This document shows positions 41,392 through 53,600 of a stretch of DNA of 64,000 nt, one piece after another. Position numbers and translations under genes: made by a program. The notes beneath the pieces are model-generated. The model was not told the DNA's origin and did not search any database. It was given only the letters and a program-made list of their open reading frames with translations. Source of the stretch: CAZSSH01 sp964609825 (lineage in GTDB: Bacteria > Verrucomicrobiota > Lentisphaeria > Victivallales > Victivallaceae); assembly GCA_964609825.1 (NCBI GenBank), contig CAZSSH010000009.1, positions 310,001-374,000 of the forward strand. Reading direction: 5' to 3'. Positions within the stretch are counted from its first letter, which is position 1; each line of letters opens with the position of its first letter.

Positions 41392-42453
41392 TTATGGTTT
41401 GTTGTTGAGATTGAGGTCATACACGGGCAGCAGATATTTGCCGTTGCTCGCCTCGGGGACGACCAGCAATTTTTTGGCTTCGCGTGGGATCGCGTACATT
41501 TCATAGGGAATCAGCCGATCCTCGACTTCCGGCCGATAGCCGTCGGGCAAATAAGTTTTATCGAGATTGGCTAGCATGTTTTCCGACTGGTCGGCCTGCT
41601 TGCTCTCCGGGAAATCTTTGACAACCCGCGCCAGATACCGCTCGGCGGCGTCCGTGCGCCCGGTGCGCTGGTAAAACTGAGCCATGGTGAGCAACCGCCC
41701 GGCCTGGATGTCCTGTGCTTTTAAAAGTGATTTGCGTGCCCACTCGCTGTGCTCGGAGTTGGGATATTTTTTGATGATTTCATGAAACACCTCAATCGCC
41801 TCGCTGCTGTACCGGCCGTCTCCGTCGCCGCGCTGGGCCATGACCAAAAGGCCGTCGGCCAAGGCCAGATAGGCAAACTCGACCTCGGTGCTGTCCGGGT
41901 AATTTTTGATGATCAAACGCAGCTGGTCGAGCGACTCCTTGACCTTGCTGTCCTGATCGAGGATGTACGCGAGACGCAGCCGGGCCGAGGGAGCCCGCTT
42001 GGAGAAGGGTGCGCGCTCAAGCGCTTTTTCTAAAATCTCTTTGCTTTTGTCGGCGCCCTCCAGCCACGGAATCCAGCGCAACCCCCAGTAGGCTGGCTCG
42101 CGCTTGCCGCTGTAATAAAGTTCGCCGAGCTCATACTCGCGGTTGACCATTGCCGCATAATCGGCCTCCTCGGGGAAGCGGCTCAACAGTTGCTCAATCG
42201 CTTCAAATTCGCGATAATACATGTTGCACTCTTTGTAGGCGGCAATTTGCGCTTTGAGGGCGTTGGCTTTGAGCACCGACGAGTCCGCCAGCAATTCGGC
42301 GTCGGCAAATTTTTTTGCCGCCTCATATGGTTGCTTTTGTGCCTCAAGCTGTTTGCCCTCGTCAAAAACGATGCGCGATTCATTGTCGTCGGCCCAGACG
42401 GTTGCCGCCAGCAACAAGGTTGTAAAAATATAAAAAGCGCGGAGTGTGATCAC
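41392..42453 (-). CDS. BamD-like TPR outer-membrane assembly protein
   Basis: 353 residues. Signal peptide (MITLRAFYIFTTLLLAATVWA) followed by about six TPR-like helix pairs: YEAAKKFADAELL, EFEAIEQLLSRFPEEADY, ESLDQLRLIIKNYPDSTEVEFAYLALAD, EAIEVFHEIIKKYPNSEHSEWA, DAAERYLARVVKDFPESKQADQ. The repeated YPxS/FPES ends are typical of BamD/YfiO and CpoB proteins. BamD is normally a lipoprotein; no lipobox Cys is visible here, so another tol/bam-associated TPR role is possible. Confidence 0.75.
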   Translation of the reverse strand: MITLRAFYIFTTLLLAATVWADDNESRIVFDEGKQLEAQKQPYEAAKKFADAELLADSSVLKANALKAQIAAYKECNMYYREFEAIEQLLSRFPEEADYAAMVNREYELGELYYSGKREPAYWGLRWIPWLEGADKSKEILEKALERAPFSKRAPSARLRLAYILDQDSKVKESLDQLRLIIKNYPDSTEVEFAYLALADGLLVMAQRGDGDGRYSSEAIEVFHEIIKKYPNSEHSEWARKSLLKAQDIQAGRLLTMAQFYQRTGRTDAAERYLARVVKDFPESKQADQSENMLANLDKTYLPDGYRPEVEDRLIPYEMYAIPREAKKLLVVPEASNGKYLLPVYDLNLNNKP

Positions 42454-42467
42454 GTAATTTTTTCCCT

Positions 42468-43445
42468 TTACATGAGTTTCAAGCCGGGGAGATCCTGTAC
42501 GTCGATCAGGCCGATCACCCGGTTTTCGCCGTCGACGACGATGATGTCGTCAATCTTGCGTTTTTCCAAAATTTTCATGACTTCGACAGCCAGCGAGTCG
42601 CCGTTGACGGTAACCGGACTCGGGGTCATCACTTCGTGCATGTGTCGCTCGAGTACGCTCAGATCCTTCTCCGCCCAACGCCGGAAGTCGCCGTCGGTAA
42701 AAATCCCGCCCAACAGATTGCCGTCGCCGACAATCACCGCCGAGCCGCAGCGCGCCTGACCCATTTTGATGATGGCATCGCGGACTTTTTCCTCCGCTTT
42801 GACCAGAGCCACCCGGTCGAGCTTGCGCATGATGTCGCTTGAGCGCATGGTGACCATGCGGCCGATGGCGCCGCCGGGGTGCAGCTTGCCGTAATCGGAC
42901 TTGGTGAAACCCTGCTGGTCGAGGAGCACCATCCCCAAAGCGTCGCCCAATGCGAGCAAGGCGGTGGTGGTGGTGGTCGGTGCCAGATTAAACGGGCACG
43001 CCTCCTGCGGCACCGGCATTTCGACCACGAGGTCGCTGATTTTGCCGAGGCTCGACTGGCGCGAGGCGGTGAGTGCGGCGAGCTTTACTCCGAGTCGCTT
43101 GGCCGGAGTCAACACCACCAGCAGTTCCTCGGTTTCGCCGCTGTAGGACAAGGCGATCAACAGGTCGTTTTTTTGCAGCATCCCCAAGTCGCCGTGGCGA
43201 GCCTCCACCGGATGCATGAAAATCGAAGTCGAGCCGACGCTCGACAAGGTGGCGGCAATCTTTTTGCCGATGTAGCCGCTTTTGCCGATGCCGGAAAAGA
43301 CGAGCTTGCCGCCGTTGTCCAACGTCTCGATGCACAGCTTGACCAGCGTTTCAAAATCCTCGCCCAAACGGTCGCGGACACTTTGCAACCCGGCAATCTC
43401 GATGTCAAAAACCTCACGGGCTCTCTCAATAATCGTATTTTTCAT
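42468..43445 (-). CDS. kdsD: D-arabinose 5-phosphate isomerase
   Basis: 325 residues, standard length. SIS domain (~35-170: KLVFSGIGKSGYIGKKIAATLSS, HPVEARHGDLGML, ALSYSGETEELL, NLAPTTTTTALLALGDALG) then two CBS domains (~205-320). The enzyme turns ribulose-5-phosphate into arabinose-5-phosphate, the first step to the Kdo sugar of LPS. The T-T-T-T stretch and GKSGYIGKK are hallmarks of KdsD/GutQ. Coupled in an operon with lptE and an MsbA-like exporter. Confidence 0.96.
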   Translation of the reverse strand: MKNTIIERAREVFDIEIAGLQSVRDRLGEDFETLVKLCIETLDNGGKLVFSGIGKSGYIGKKIAATLSSVGSTSIFMHPVEARHGDLGMLQKNDLLIALSYSGETEELLVVLTPAKRLGVKLAALTASRQSSLGKISDLVVEMPVPQEACPFNLAPTTTTTALLALGDALGMVLLDQQGFTKSDYGKLHPGGAIGRMVTMRSSDIMRKLDRVALVKAEEKVRDAIIKMGQARCGSAVIVGDGNLLGGIFTDGDFRRWAEKDLSVLERHMHEVMTPSPVTVNGDSLAVEVMKILEKRKIDDIIVVDGENRVIGLIDVQDLPGLKLM

Positions 43446-43449
43446 AATT

Positions 43450-44298
43450 TCAAATCCGGCAGGAGCGAATATCGGTTAAGATGATGCCGCGCGCTCCGGC
43501 GGCGTAGAGTTGATCCATGATGCGGTTGGCGTCTTTGCGTAAAATCATCGACTTGACGGCCGCCCAGTCGGGGTTGGACAAGGGGGAAATCGTCGGCGAC
43601 TCGATGCCGGGGGTGATTTGGCAGCCCTTCTCCAAGTGAGAACGCGGGATGTCATACTCAACCATCGCATATTTGCCCGCCAAAATGATCCCGTTGATGC
43701 GCGCCATCAACCGTTTGACGTCGGCGTGGGCGATCATCGACTTGTTGCGGCCGATGAGCACTGCTTCGGAGAAAAGCATCGGCTCCCCGACAATCGCGAG
43801 GCCGGCCTCGGTCAAGGTGGCCCCTGACTCCACCACGTCGGCAATCGCGTCGGCGACGCCGAGACGGATGGAGATTTCCACCGCGCCGTCCAATTTGACG
43901 ATCTTGGAGTTGAGTTTAAATTGGTCGAGATTTTTTTGCAACAGCTCGGGATACGAGGTGGCGATCCGGAGACCGTTAAGCTTGTCCACGGTCAGTCCCG
44001 AGTCCTTGGGGACGGCAAAGCAAAAGCGTGAGCGGCCGAACTCCAGACTCATCAACTCGGTCACGTCGGCGTTGCTGTCAATCACCAGATCACGGCCGGT
44101 AATCCCGATGTCGATGATGCCGTTGCCGACATACAAGGCGATGTCGCGCGGGCGCAAAAAGATGAAATCAATCTCGTTTTCCTTGTCGGAGACAACCAGC
44201 TCGCGGCTGTAACGGGTACAGCGGTACCCGGCCTCTTTGAGAATGCGCACCGCGTCCTCGGAGAGCGCGCCTTTGTTGGGAATGGCTACTTGCAGCAT
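43450..44298 (-). CDS. hisG: ATP phosphoribosyltransferase (long form)
   Basis: 282 residues, so the long form with a C-terminal regulatory domain that needs no HisZ. Landmarks: LQVAIPNKGALSEDAVRIL, FIFLRPRDIALYVGNGIIDIGITGRDL, RIATSYPELLQ, DGAVEISIRLGVADAIADVVESGATL. First step of histidine synthesis, usually inhibited by histidine. Start 44298 has AAGGAAAA upstream. hisE lies 10 bases before it; no other his genes are in the window. Confidence 0.96.
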   Translation of the reverse strand: MLQVAIPNKGALSEDAVRILKEAGYRCTRYSRELVVSDKENEIDFIFLRPRDIALYVGNGIIDIGITGRDLVIDSNADVTELMSLEFGRSRFCFAVPKDSGLTVDKLNGLRIATSYPELLQKNLDQFKLNSKIVKLDGAVEISIRLGVADAIADVVESGATLTEAGLAIVGEPMLFSEAVLIGRNKSMIAHADVKRLMARINGIILAGKYAMVEYDIPRSHLEKGCQITPGIESPTISPLSNPDWAAVKSMILRKDANRIMDQLYAAGARGIILTDIRSCRI

Positions 44299-44308
44299 AT
44301 TGTTTTCC

Positions 44309-44572
44309 TTATAAGTATTTGTAAACGTCATCCAGCTCGAGATCATTGGCGATCATCATCACTTGCAAGTGATACAAAAGCTGGGAAATTTCTTCGGCGG
44401 TTTTTTCTTTCCCCTCGTACTCAGCGGCCATCCACACTTCACCGGCTTCCTCAATGATTTTTTTGCCGATGAAGTGTTTGCCCTTGTTGAATTCGCGGAC
44501 GGTGCCAGAGTTGGGGTCCTGGGCGGCGATTTTGGTTTTGAGCTCGTCAAACAGTTGTTCAAATCGTTTCAT
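44309..44572 (-). CDS. hisE: phosphoribosyl-ATP pyrophosphatase
   Basis: 87 residues, a single MazG-like four-helix unit: FEQLFDELKTKIA, GKHFIGKKIIEEAGEVWMAA (metal-binding Glu cluster), EEISQLLYHLQVMMIANDLELDDVY. Second step of histidine synthesis. Not fused to HisI. Directly before hisG. Confidence 0.94.
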   Translation of the reverse strand: MKRFEQLFDELKTKIAAQDPNSGTVREFNKGKHFIGKKIIEEAGEVWMAAEYEGKEKTAEEISQLLYHLQVMMIANDLELDDVYKYL

Positions 44573-44590
44573 ATTGTTCCTTGCTTTGCC

Positions 44591-46363
<1,773 letters not shown>

Positions 46364-46381
46364 AATGATAATTGTAAAATC

Positions 46382-47485
46382 CTAAATTACGGTCTTTTGC
46401 GTGTCGGCATCAAAGAGATGCGTCTTGGGCAAATAGACCGGGAAATTAACGGTTTCGCCGACACTGACCATTTTATGCGGGTCAATACGGGCGACAAATG
46501 AGTTCTCGCCGGTGCTGAGGTAAATATACGACTCCGAACCCATCGGCTCAATGACTTCAACCTGAGCGGAGATGGTCGGCAGCGAGGCCGCCATGCGCTC
46601 GGCTTTCTCCGAGCCGATGTTCTCGGGGCGGACGCCGAAGATCATTTTTTTGTCGGTATACGGCGCCACTTTGTCCAACCACTCCAAAGGAATGACAAAG
46701 CTGAAGGAGCCTTCGCTGAAAATAAGCTTGCCGTCTTTTTTGATAATCACTCCGTCAAAGAAATTCATCGGCGGCGTCCCGATGAAACCGGCGACGAATT
46801 TGTTGCAGGGGTTGTCATAAAGGTCAATCGGCGAAGCCACCTGCTGAATGACGCCGTCTTTCATCACACAAATCCGGTCGCCCATGGTCATCGCCTCGGT
46901 TTGGTCGTGGGTGACGTAGATCATGGTGCTCTCGAGGTGCTGATGCAGTTTGGATATCTCGGTGCGCATCTGGACGCGCATTTTGGCGTCGAGGTTGGAC
47001 AACGGCTCGTCAAACAAAAAGGCTTTGGGCTTGCGGACAATCGCCCGGCCGACGGCGACGCGCTGACGCTGGCCGCCCGAGAGCTGCTTGGGGCGGCGCT
47101 CCAAATGCTCCTCAAGACCGAGAATTTTGGCCGCCTCCATCACCCGGTAGTGGATGTCGTCTTTGGGAAAATTGCGCAATTTGAGGCCAAAGGCCATATT
47201 GTCGTAAACGGTCATGTGGGGATACAAGGCGTAGTTTTGAAAGACCATCGCGATATCGCGGTCCTTGGGCGCCACGTGGTTGACCGTGCGTTCGCCGATT
47301 TTGATCGTGCCTTTGGAGATGTCCTCCAGCCCGGCGATCATCCGCAAGGTGGTGGATTTGCCGCACCCCGAGGGGCCGACCAAGACCATAAATTCGCGGT
47401 CCTTGATCTCCAGCGAGACATTTCTGACCGCCTCATAGGAGTCGTCGTAAATCTTATAGACGTTTTCCAAGATAACTTCCGCCAT
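46382..47485 (-). CDS. sugar ABC-transporter ATPase, UgpC/MsmK type
   Basis: 367 residues. Walker A VGPSGCGKSTTLRMIAGL (~38), Q-loop VFQNYALYPHMTVYDNMAFGLKLR, signature LSGGQRQRVAVGRAI (~133), Walker B FLFDEPLSNLDAKMR, then the C-terminal MalK-like TOBE domain (IFGVRPENIGS, ENSFVARIDPH). This subunit energises carbohydrate importers. No permease or binding protein is nearby, so it is probably a shared ATPase like MsmX. ATG 47485 is the family start; a longer upstream frame crosses the promoter. Confidence 0.93.
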   Translation of the reverse strand: MAEVILENVYKIYDDSYEAVRNVSLEIKDREFMVLVGPSGCGKSTTLRMIAGLEDISKGTIKIGERTVNHVAPKDRDIAMVFQNYALYPHMTVYDNMAFGLKLRNFPKDDIHYRVMEAAKILGLEEHLERRPKQLSGGQRQRVAVGRAIVRKPKAFLFDEPLSNLDAKMRVQMRTEISKLHQHLESTMIYVTHDQTEAMTMGDRICVMKDGVIQQVASPIDLYDNPCNKFVAGFIGTPPMNFFDGVIIKKDGKLIFSEGSFSFVIPLEWLDKVAPYTDKKMIFGVRPENIGSEKAERMAASLPTISAQVEVIEPMGSESYIYLSTGENSFVARIDPHKMVSVGETVNFPVYLPKTHLFDADTQKTVI

Positions 47486-47559
47486 TTTGACCTCTGTGAG
47501 CTTTTTGTCTGATTCCAAATTGCGCAAGATAAAAATCAGCGATCTCATGCAACTCTTTA

Positions 47560-47588
47560 AATATAAAGCCGGACGCTTTTAATTTCAA
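47560..47588 (-). promoter_or_regulatory. promoter of the ten-gene envelope/his/potassium operon
   Basis: Minus strand TTGAAA (47588-47583), 17 bases, TATATT (47565-47560). No other promoter or terminator stands out down to 38.4 kb. Confidence 0.75.
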
Positions 47589-47685
47589 ACAAAAATAGGT
47601 TTTTTTTAAGATAAAAGTTGATTTTTGCAATCAATGATGATATTTTTAGCAGCGTACAGGATTAACCACAGGATAAATCAAAAAA

Positions 47686-48564
47686 ATGAATCAAATTATT
47701 GACGGAAAAGCGATTGCGCAAATGGTCAACCTGGAGACCGCGGAAAAAGTCAAGGCGTTGAAACTCAAGCATAAGACCCCCGGACTGGCAGTGGTGCTCG
47801 TCGGCAACGACCCGGCGTCGCAAGTTTATGTCAACAATAAAGTTAAGATGTGTGCCGAGCTCGGAATCCACTCCGAGAAACACGAGCTTTCGGCCGACTC
47901 CAGCACCGAGCAGGTGATTTCGCTCATCCGGCAGCTCAACCAAAATCCCGACATCGACGGCGTTTTGGTTCAGTCGCCGCCGCCGCCCCAGATTGACGAG
48001 GAGGCGGTGATCGCCGCGATTGATCCGGCGAAGGATGTTGATTGTTTTCATGAAATCAATGTCGGCAAACTTTTGATCGGCAAAGAGGACGGCTTCAAGC
48101 CCTGTACACCTCACGGAGTGATGGTGCTTTTGGAAAAGTCGGGGATTGACCCCGCCGGCAAGCACGCGGTGGTGATCGGCCGCTCCAATATCGTCGGCAA
48201 ACCGTTGACGGCAATGCTCTTGCAAAAGGCCAAGGGGGCCAATGCCACCGTGACATGCGTCCACTCCGGGACGCGTAACTTAAAAGAGTTGACCCGCCAG
48301 GCCGATATTTTGATCGCCGCCATCGGCAAGCCCGGCTTTGTCAAGAGTGACATGGTTAAACCCGGGGCGGTGGTGATCGATGTCGGGATCAACCGCGTGC
48401 CCAACGTCGAGACCGGCAAGACCAAAATCGTCGGCGACGTCGATTTTGAGGATGTCGCTAAAGTCGCGTCGGCGATGACCCCCGTGCCGGGCGGCGTCGG
48501 GCCGATGACGATCGCCATGCTGATGCACAATACCGTCCAAGCCTGCGAGCGGCGCAAACAATAA
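47686..48564 (+). CDS. folD: bifunctional methylenetetrahydrofolate dehydrogenase/cyclohydrolase
   Basis: 292 residues. Landmarks: LAVVLVGNDPASQVYVNNK with the catalytic Lys downstream, DGVLVQSPPPP, PAKDVDCFHEINVGKL, PCTPHGVMVLL, VVIGRSNIVGKPL (NADP loop) and TPVPGGVGPMTIAMLM. Interconverts one-carbon folate forms. VQSPPPP instead of the usual VQLPLP is a small family variation. Shine-Dalgarno is weak. Overlaps the next gene by one base. Confidence 0.97.
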   Translation: MNQIIDGKAIAQMVNLETAEKVKALKLKHKTPGLAVVLVGNDPASQVYVNNKVKMCAELGIHSEKHELSADSSTEQVISLIRQLNQNPDIDGVLVQSPPPPQIDEEAVIAAIDPAKDVDCFHEINVGKLLIGKEDGFKPCTPHGVMVLLEKSGIDPAGKHAVVIGRSNIVGKPLTAMLLQKAKGANATVTCVHSGTRNLKELTRQADILIAAIGKPGFVKSDMVKPGAVVIDVGINRVPNVETGKTKIVGDVDFEDVAKVASAMTPVPGGVGPMTIAMLMHNTVQACERRKQ

Positions 48565-49487
48565 TGGAAGCGGGCGGCTTCATCGACCGCAGCATCGGAG
48601 CGGATGTGTCCTATCACGCCATCAGCTGGCAAAAAGGGAGCATCCGCCCGTCGAGCATTAAAACCGGCGGCAACATTCACTATCACGTGTTGCCGCTGGC
48701 CGGGACGGTGGAGCAGAGCAAGGATTTTGCGCAGATTTTGTTTGTTCTCTCTGGCGCGCTGCGGCACCGGGTTAACGGCGAAACACAGGAGTTGTCCGCC
48801 AACTCGGTGGTGTTTTTAAGGCCGGATGATTTTCACTCGTTTCTGCCGCCGGAGAGTGAGAGCAATTGTGAGATCATCATTTTGGCGTTTGAGCTGGAGA
48901 TGCTGCTTTCGTTGAGTACCTATTTGGAGAATGACGCCTTTCTGCACTTGTACACCGAGCCGCCGGTGCCGCGGACGTTTGCGATGGACCAAAGCAAGCT
49001 CAACGAGCTCTCGGTGCGGCTGCTCTCGGTGAACTCGGATTGTTATGGGAGCGAGATCAGCAAGATCAAGATCAAGGTGGCGTTGGCGGAGTTGTTTTCG
49101 CAGTTTTTTCTGGAGCAAAAATTGAGCGACGAGTATCAGCCCGAGTGGCTGCGTAAATTGTGCGTTTTGATGCGGCGCGAGGAGAATTTTAAGGCCGGTT
49201 TGACGAGATTGTACGCCTTGTCTGGGTATACGCCGGAGTATTTATGCAAAGCATTCCGCCGTTATCTCAATTTGTCGCCGACCGAGTTTATCAACGAGTT
49301 GAGGATCAATTACGCCGCGCGCAAACTCGCCGACTCCGAAATCGGCATCGGTGAGCTCGCGTGGGAGCTCAATTTTAAAAGTTTAAGCCGTTTTTATCAT
49401 TTATTTCACCAGTATTATCAAATGTCCCCGGCGAAATACCGGGCGCGGTCGAGAGTTTTCGGCAAGGGATGTCTCGGCAACAATTGA
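48564..49487 (+). CDS. AraC-family regulator, coupled to folD
   Basis: 307 residues. Cupin sensor (HYHVLPLAGTVEQ, FVLSGALRHRVNGETQELSANSVVFLRPDDFHSF) then AraC HTH domain (LTRLYALSGYTPEYLCKAFRRYLNLSPTEFINELRINYAARKLADSE in outline and LAWELNFKSLSRFYHLFHQYYQMSPAKYR). TAATG overlap with folD makes translation coupled, an odd pairing for a sugar-type regulator with a housekeeping gene. It may regulate the RND pump just downstream or distant carbohydrate genes. Confidence 0.88.
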   Translation: MEAGGFIDRSIGADVSYHAISWQKGSIRPSSIKTGGNIHYHVLPLAGTVEQSKDFAQILFVLSGALRHRVNGETQELSANSVVFLRPDDFHSFLPPESESNCEIIILAFELEMLLSLSTYLENDAFLHLYTEPPVPRTFAMDQSKLNELSVRLLSVNSDCYGSEISKIKIKVALAELFSQFFLEQKLSDEYQPEWLRKLCVLMRREENFKAGLTRLYALSGYTPEYLCKAFRRYLNLSPTEFINELRINYAARKLADSEIGIGELAWELNFKSLSRFYHLFHQYYQMSPAKYRARSRVFGKGCLGNN

Positions 49488-49530
49488 TGGTATTGGTGGC
49501 GGAAAATTTATTGAGGGAGGATTGTCGGGT

Positions 49531-50646
49531 ATGAAAAGGATCATCGGACTTGGTTGTTTGGTACTGTTGTTGTGCGCCTCCTGCAAAGAAAAACCCGCGC
49601 CGCCGGTGCAGCGTCTGCCGCAGGTCGGGGCCGTCGCCGTCGTCAAGGGGAAAATCCCCGAGAGCTTCAGCGCCATCGGGACCGTGAAAGCAATGGACGA
49701 GGTGGATATCGTCGCCCGCGTCGAGGGCTTTTTGCAAAAGAAATTTTTTACCGAAGGCCAGATGGTCAAAAAAGGCGAGCAAATTTACCAGATTGAGCCT
49801 GATTTGTATCAAGCAGAGGTGGAAAACGCGCAGGCGACGTTGGACAGTGCCAAAATCGTTTATGACAATGCCAACAAAGAGTTTCAGCGCCATGACCGCT
49901 TGATCAAGCAAAACGCCACCAGTGAGAGCGTCTACGACAATGTCAAGGCTGCCATGCTTGAGGCCAAAGCCAAGGTCGAGGTCGCCGAGGCCAACCTCGC
50001 GATTGCCAAGCTCAACTTAAATTATACGAAAATTTTGGCCCCGTTTGACGGCAAGATCGGTCTCGTAAGCATCAGCGAGGGCAATCTTGTCAACCAGCAG
50101 AGCGGCCGCCTGGCCAACATTGTCAACCTCAACCCGATCCGCGCCGAATTCATCGTCACTGAAATGGATCTTTTGAAGCTCAAAAAACGCGACTCGGCCG
50201 ACGTCGACAATGACAAAATCAACGTCCGGTTGTACTTGCAGGACGGGAGCGAGTACCCGACCCTGGGCAAATTGGCTTACAGCGACAATCAGATCAACAG
50301 CAAAACCGGAACCTTGAAATTGCAGGCGTTGTTTGACAACCCCGAGTTTAATCTGGTGCCGGGCATGTTTATCAAACTTGAGATTGAGGAAAAGCATCCG
50401 GCGGATTCGCTGGTGATCCCGCTGACCGCGATTTTGACCGATCAGGCCGGGGATTATGTTTATTTGCTGAGTGCCGACAATCAGGTCAGCCGCCGCAACA
50501 TTGATGTCGGGAGTAAAAATGCCGCCAATGCCACTGTGACCGAAGGTTTGGCGGAGAATGACCGGGTAATCAGCGTCGGGCAGCAAAAGGTGCGGCCGGG
50601 GATGAAAGTTGCGATTATGGGAGCGGAGACCAAACATGCTGAGTAA
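49531..50646 (+). CDS. RND efflux periplasmic adaptor (membrane fusion protein)
   Basis: 371 residues. Lipoprotein signal MKRIIGLGCLVLLLCASC with the lipobox Cys, then the HlyD/AcrA layout: barrel-sandwich half IVARVEGFLQKKFFTEGQMVKKGEQIYQIEP, coiled-coil hairpin (~85-165), second lipoyl half ILAPFDGKIGLVSISEGNLV, beta-barrel and membrane-proximal domain. Links the inner-membrane pump to an outer-membrane channel. ATG 49531 fits GGGAGG ten bases upstream. No TolC-type gene follows. Confidence 0.95.
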   Translation: MKRIIGLGCLVLLLCASCKEKPAPPVQRLPQVGAVAVVKGKIPESFSAIGTVKAMDEVDIVARVEGFLQKKFFTEGQMVKKGEQIYQIEPDLYQAEVENAQATLDSAKIVYDNANKEFQRHDRLIKQNATSESVYDNVKAAMLEAKAKVEVAEANLAIAKLNLNYTKILAPFDGKIGLVSISEGNLVNQQSGRLANIVNLNPIRAEFIVTEMDLLKLKKRDSADVDNDKINVRLYLQDGSEYPTLGKLAYSDNQINSKTGTLKLQALFDNPEFNLVPGMFIKLEIEEKHPADSLVIPLTAILTDQAGDYVYLLSADNQVSRRNIDVGSKNAANATVTEGLAENDRVISVGQQKVRPGMKVAIMGAETKHAE

Positions 50647-53600
50647 ATTTTTCATCGAGCACCCGCGTTTCGCGTTTGTGATCTCGATTGTGATCACCAT
50701 CGCCGGCTTGGTCGCCGTTTGGGCTTTGCCGGTCAATCAGTACCCCGATATCACCCCGGGGGTGGTCAGCGTGACCGCCGTCTACCCGGGCGCTGACGCC
50801 CTGACCGTACAGGAGACCGTCATTCAGCCGATTGAGACCCAGCTGAACGGGGTCAAAAAGATGCTCTATATGTCGAGTACCGCCACCGACACCGGCTCGG
50901 CGACGATCAATGTCACGTTTGACATCGGCACCGACGGCGACCTCAACACCGTCAATACCCAAAACCGCGTCAACTGGGCGTCGGCGCAGTTGCCCGAGGA
51001 GGTCCGCCGCCAGAGCGTGATTGTCAAGGAAAAATCACCCAACATGCTGTTGGTGATCGTGCTCACGTCGCCCAACGGCGAGTACGATTCGTTGTTTCTC
51101 AACAATTATCTCTCCATTTACATCAAGGACGAGCTGGCGCGTATCTCCGGCGTCGGCGATGTGGCGATCCTGGGCGAGCTTAAATACTCGATGCGGCTGT
51201 GGCTCGACCCGGACAAACTTGCTTATCTGGGGATGACCGTCGGCGAAGTGCAGCAAGCACTTAAGGCGCAAAACGTTCAGGTTTCCGCCGGGGCATTGGG
51301 CGATGCGCCGACCGATAAAAATCAGCTCTTTCGTTACACTTTGCAGACACAGGGCCGGTTGAGCGATCCCGAGGAGTTTAAAAAGATCGTCATCCGCTCG
51401 ACCGATTCAGGGGAACAAGTCAAAATCGGCGATGTCGCCACCGTTGAGCTTGGGGCCGAGAGTTACGCCTCCACCGGGACTTTTAACAACAAACCCGCCG
51501 CGCTGCTCGCGGTTTACCAGCTCAATGACGCCAACGGCCTTAACATCGCCAAGGCCTGCTATCAAAAGCTCGACGAGCTCAAGGCTTATTTCCCGCCGGG
51601 GATCGAGTACCAGGTGCCGTTTGACACCACACAGTTTATCACCGCCTCGATTGACGAAGTGGTGGTGACCTTGTTTGAAGCGGTCTTTTTGGTGATTTTG
51701 ATCACTTATTTGTTTTTGCAGGACTGGCGTTCGACGCTGGTTCCGACGGTGGCCATCCCGGTGTCGCTCATCGGGACCTTTGCGGTGATGCAAGTCATCG
51801 GTTTTTCGATCAACCTCATCACCCTCTTTGGCCTCATTTTGGCGATCGGGATCGTGGTGGACGACGCGATTGTGGTGATTGAGAACATCAACCGCCTGAT
51901 GGACGAGGAAAAACTTTCTCCCAAAGACGCCGCCATCAAGTCGATGGAGCAAGTCACCGGCCCGGTGGTCGCCACCACGGCGGTATTGTTGGCGATGTTT
52001 GTCCCGGTGTGCTTTTTGCCGGGGATCACAGGGGTGATTTACCGCCAATTCGGCATTACCATTGCGGTGGCGGTGACGATTTCGAGCATCAACGCCTTGA
52101 CTTTGAGTCCGGCCCTGAGCGCCTTGATTCTCAAGCCGGGTGGGGCGGCGAAGGGCAAAAAATTCATCTTTTTCCGTTGGTTTGACGATATGTTTGAGTT
52201 TCTCACCCGCGGTTATTCGGCGGTGGTGGGAGTGATTGTCCGGCGGGCCTTTTTGATCATGCTATGCTATGCCGGTTTGACCGCCGGGTGCTACTTTTTG
52301 TACGGCAAGCTGCCGACCGCGTTTATCCCCGACGAGGATCAGGGTAAACTTTTTGTCAACCTTCAACTGCCGGACGCGGCTTCGCTGCCGCGCTCGATTG
52401 CCCTGACCGAAAAAGTTTGCGAAATCGCCCGCGAAACGCCGGGGGTGGACTCGGTGATCGCGGTGCCCGGCTTCAGCATTTTAAACAGCTCGCAGGCCTC
52501 CAACAACTCATTGGTGATCGTCAACTTAAAACCGTGGAGCGAGCGCCAGACGCCCGCGTTGCATCAGGACGGGATTATGCGTACCTTGCAGGCCAAATAT
52601 TTGCAAATGCCGCAGGCTGTGATCGCGGTTTTCGGCATGCCGACGATTCAGGGGGTAGGCAATACGGGCGGTTTCTCGTTTGTTATTGAGGACACCTCGG
52701 GGACGTACCCCGAGCGTCTGGAGCAGGCGGTGGCAACCATGTGCATGGAGGCCAACAAGAGCCCGGTGTTGTACAATGTTTTCAGCACGTTCAGCGCCAA
52801 AGTGCCGCAGTATTATCTTAACATCAACCGCGAAAAAGCGATGAAGCTCGGTGTCGGCATGGATGACATCAACCAAGCCTTGCAGAGTTTGACCGCGTAC
52901 TCATATATCAATGATTTCAACAAATTCGGCAAAGTTTACAAAGTTGAAATGCAGGCGCAAAAGCAGTTCCGCGAAAAAATTTCCGACATCAACAACTTTT
53001 TCGTCAAAAACAGCTACGGCGATATGGTGCCCCTGGGCACACTCGTTTCGGTTGAGACGCGTTTGAGCCCGCAGTATCTCAACCGCTTTAATATGTACAG
53101 TTCGGTCACGCTCAACGGCACGCCGCGCCCGGGATACAGCTCCGGCGAGGCGATGGCCGAGATGGAGCGGCTGGCCAAAGAGTATCTCCCCGGCGGTATG
53201 AAGTATGAGTGGACCGATATGTCGTATCAGGAGGCCAAAGCCAATGCCCCGGTGCACTTGGGCCCGGTGTCGGTCAACATGGTGGCGATCATCCTCGGCT
53301 TGGCGATGCTCTTTATGTATCTTTTTTTGGTTGCCCAGTATGAGAGCTGGATGATCCCGATGGCGGTATTGCTGTCGGTGCCGATCGCATTTTTCGGCTC
53401 ATTATTGTTTTTGTACTGGGGCGATGTCACCAACAACCTTTATACGCAAGTCGGCTTTATCCTCCTCTTTGGGGTCGCGTGCAAGACGGCGATTTTGATC
53501 GTCGAGTTTGCCAAGGAGAGCCACGAAAGGGACAATATGCCGATTGTCGAAGCCGCCGCATACGCGGCAAAGCTGCGCTTTCGCGCGGTATTGATGACGG

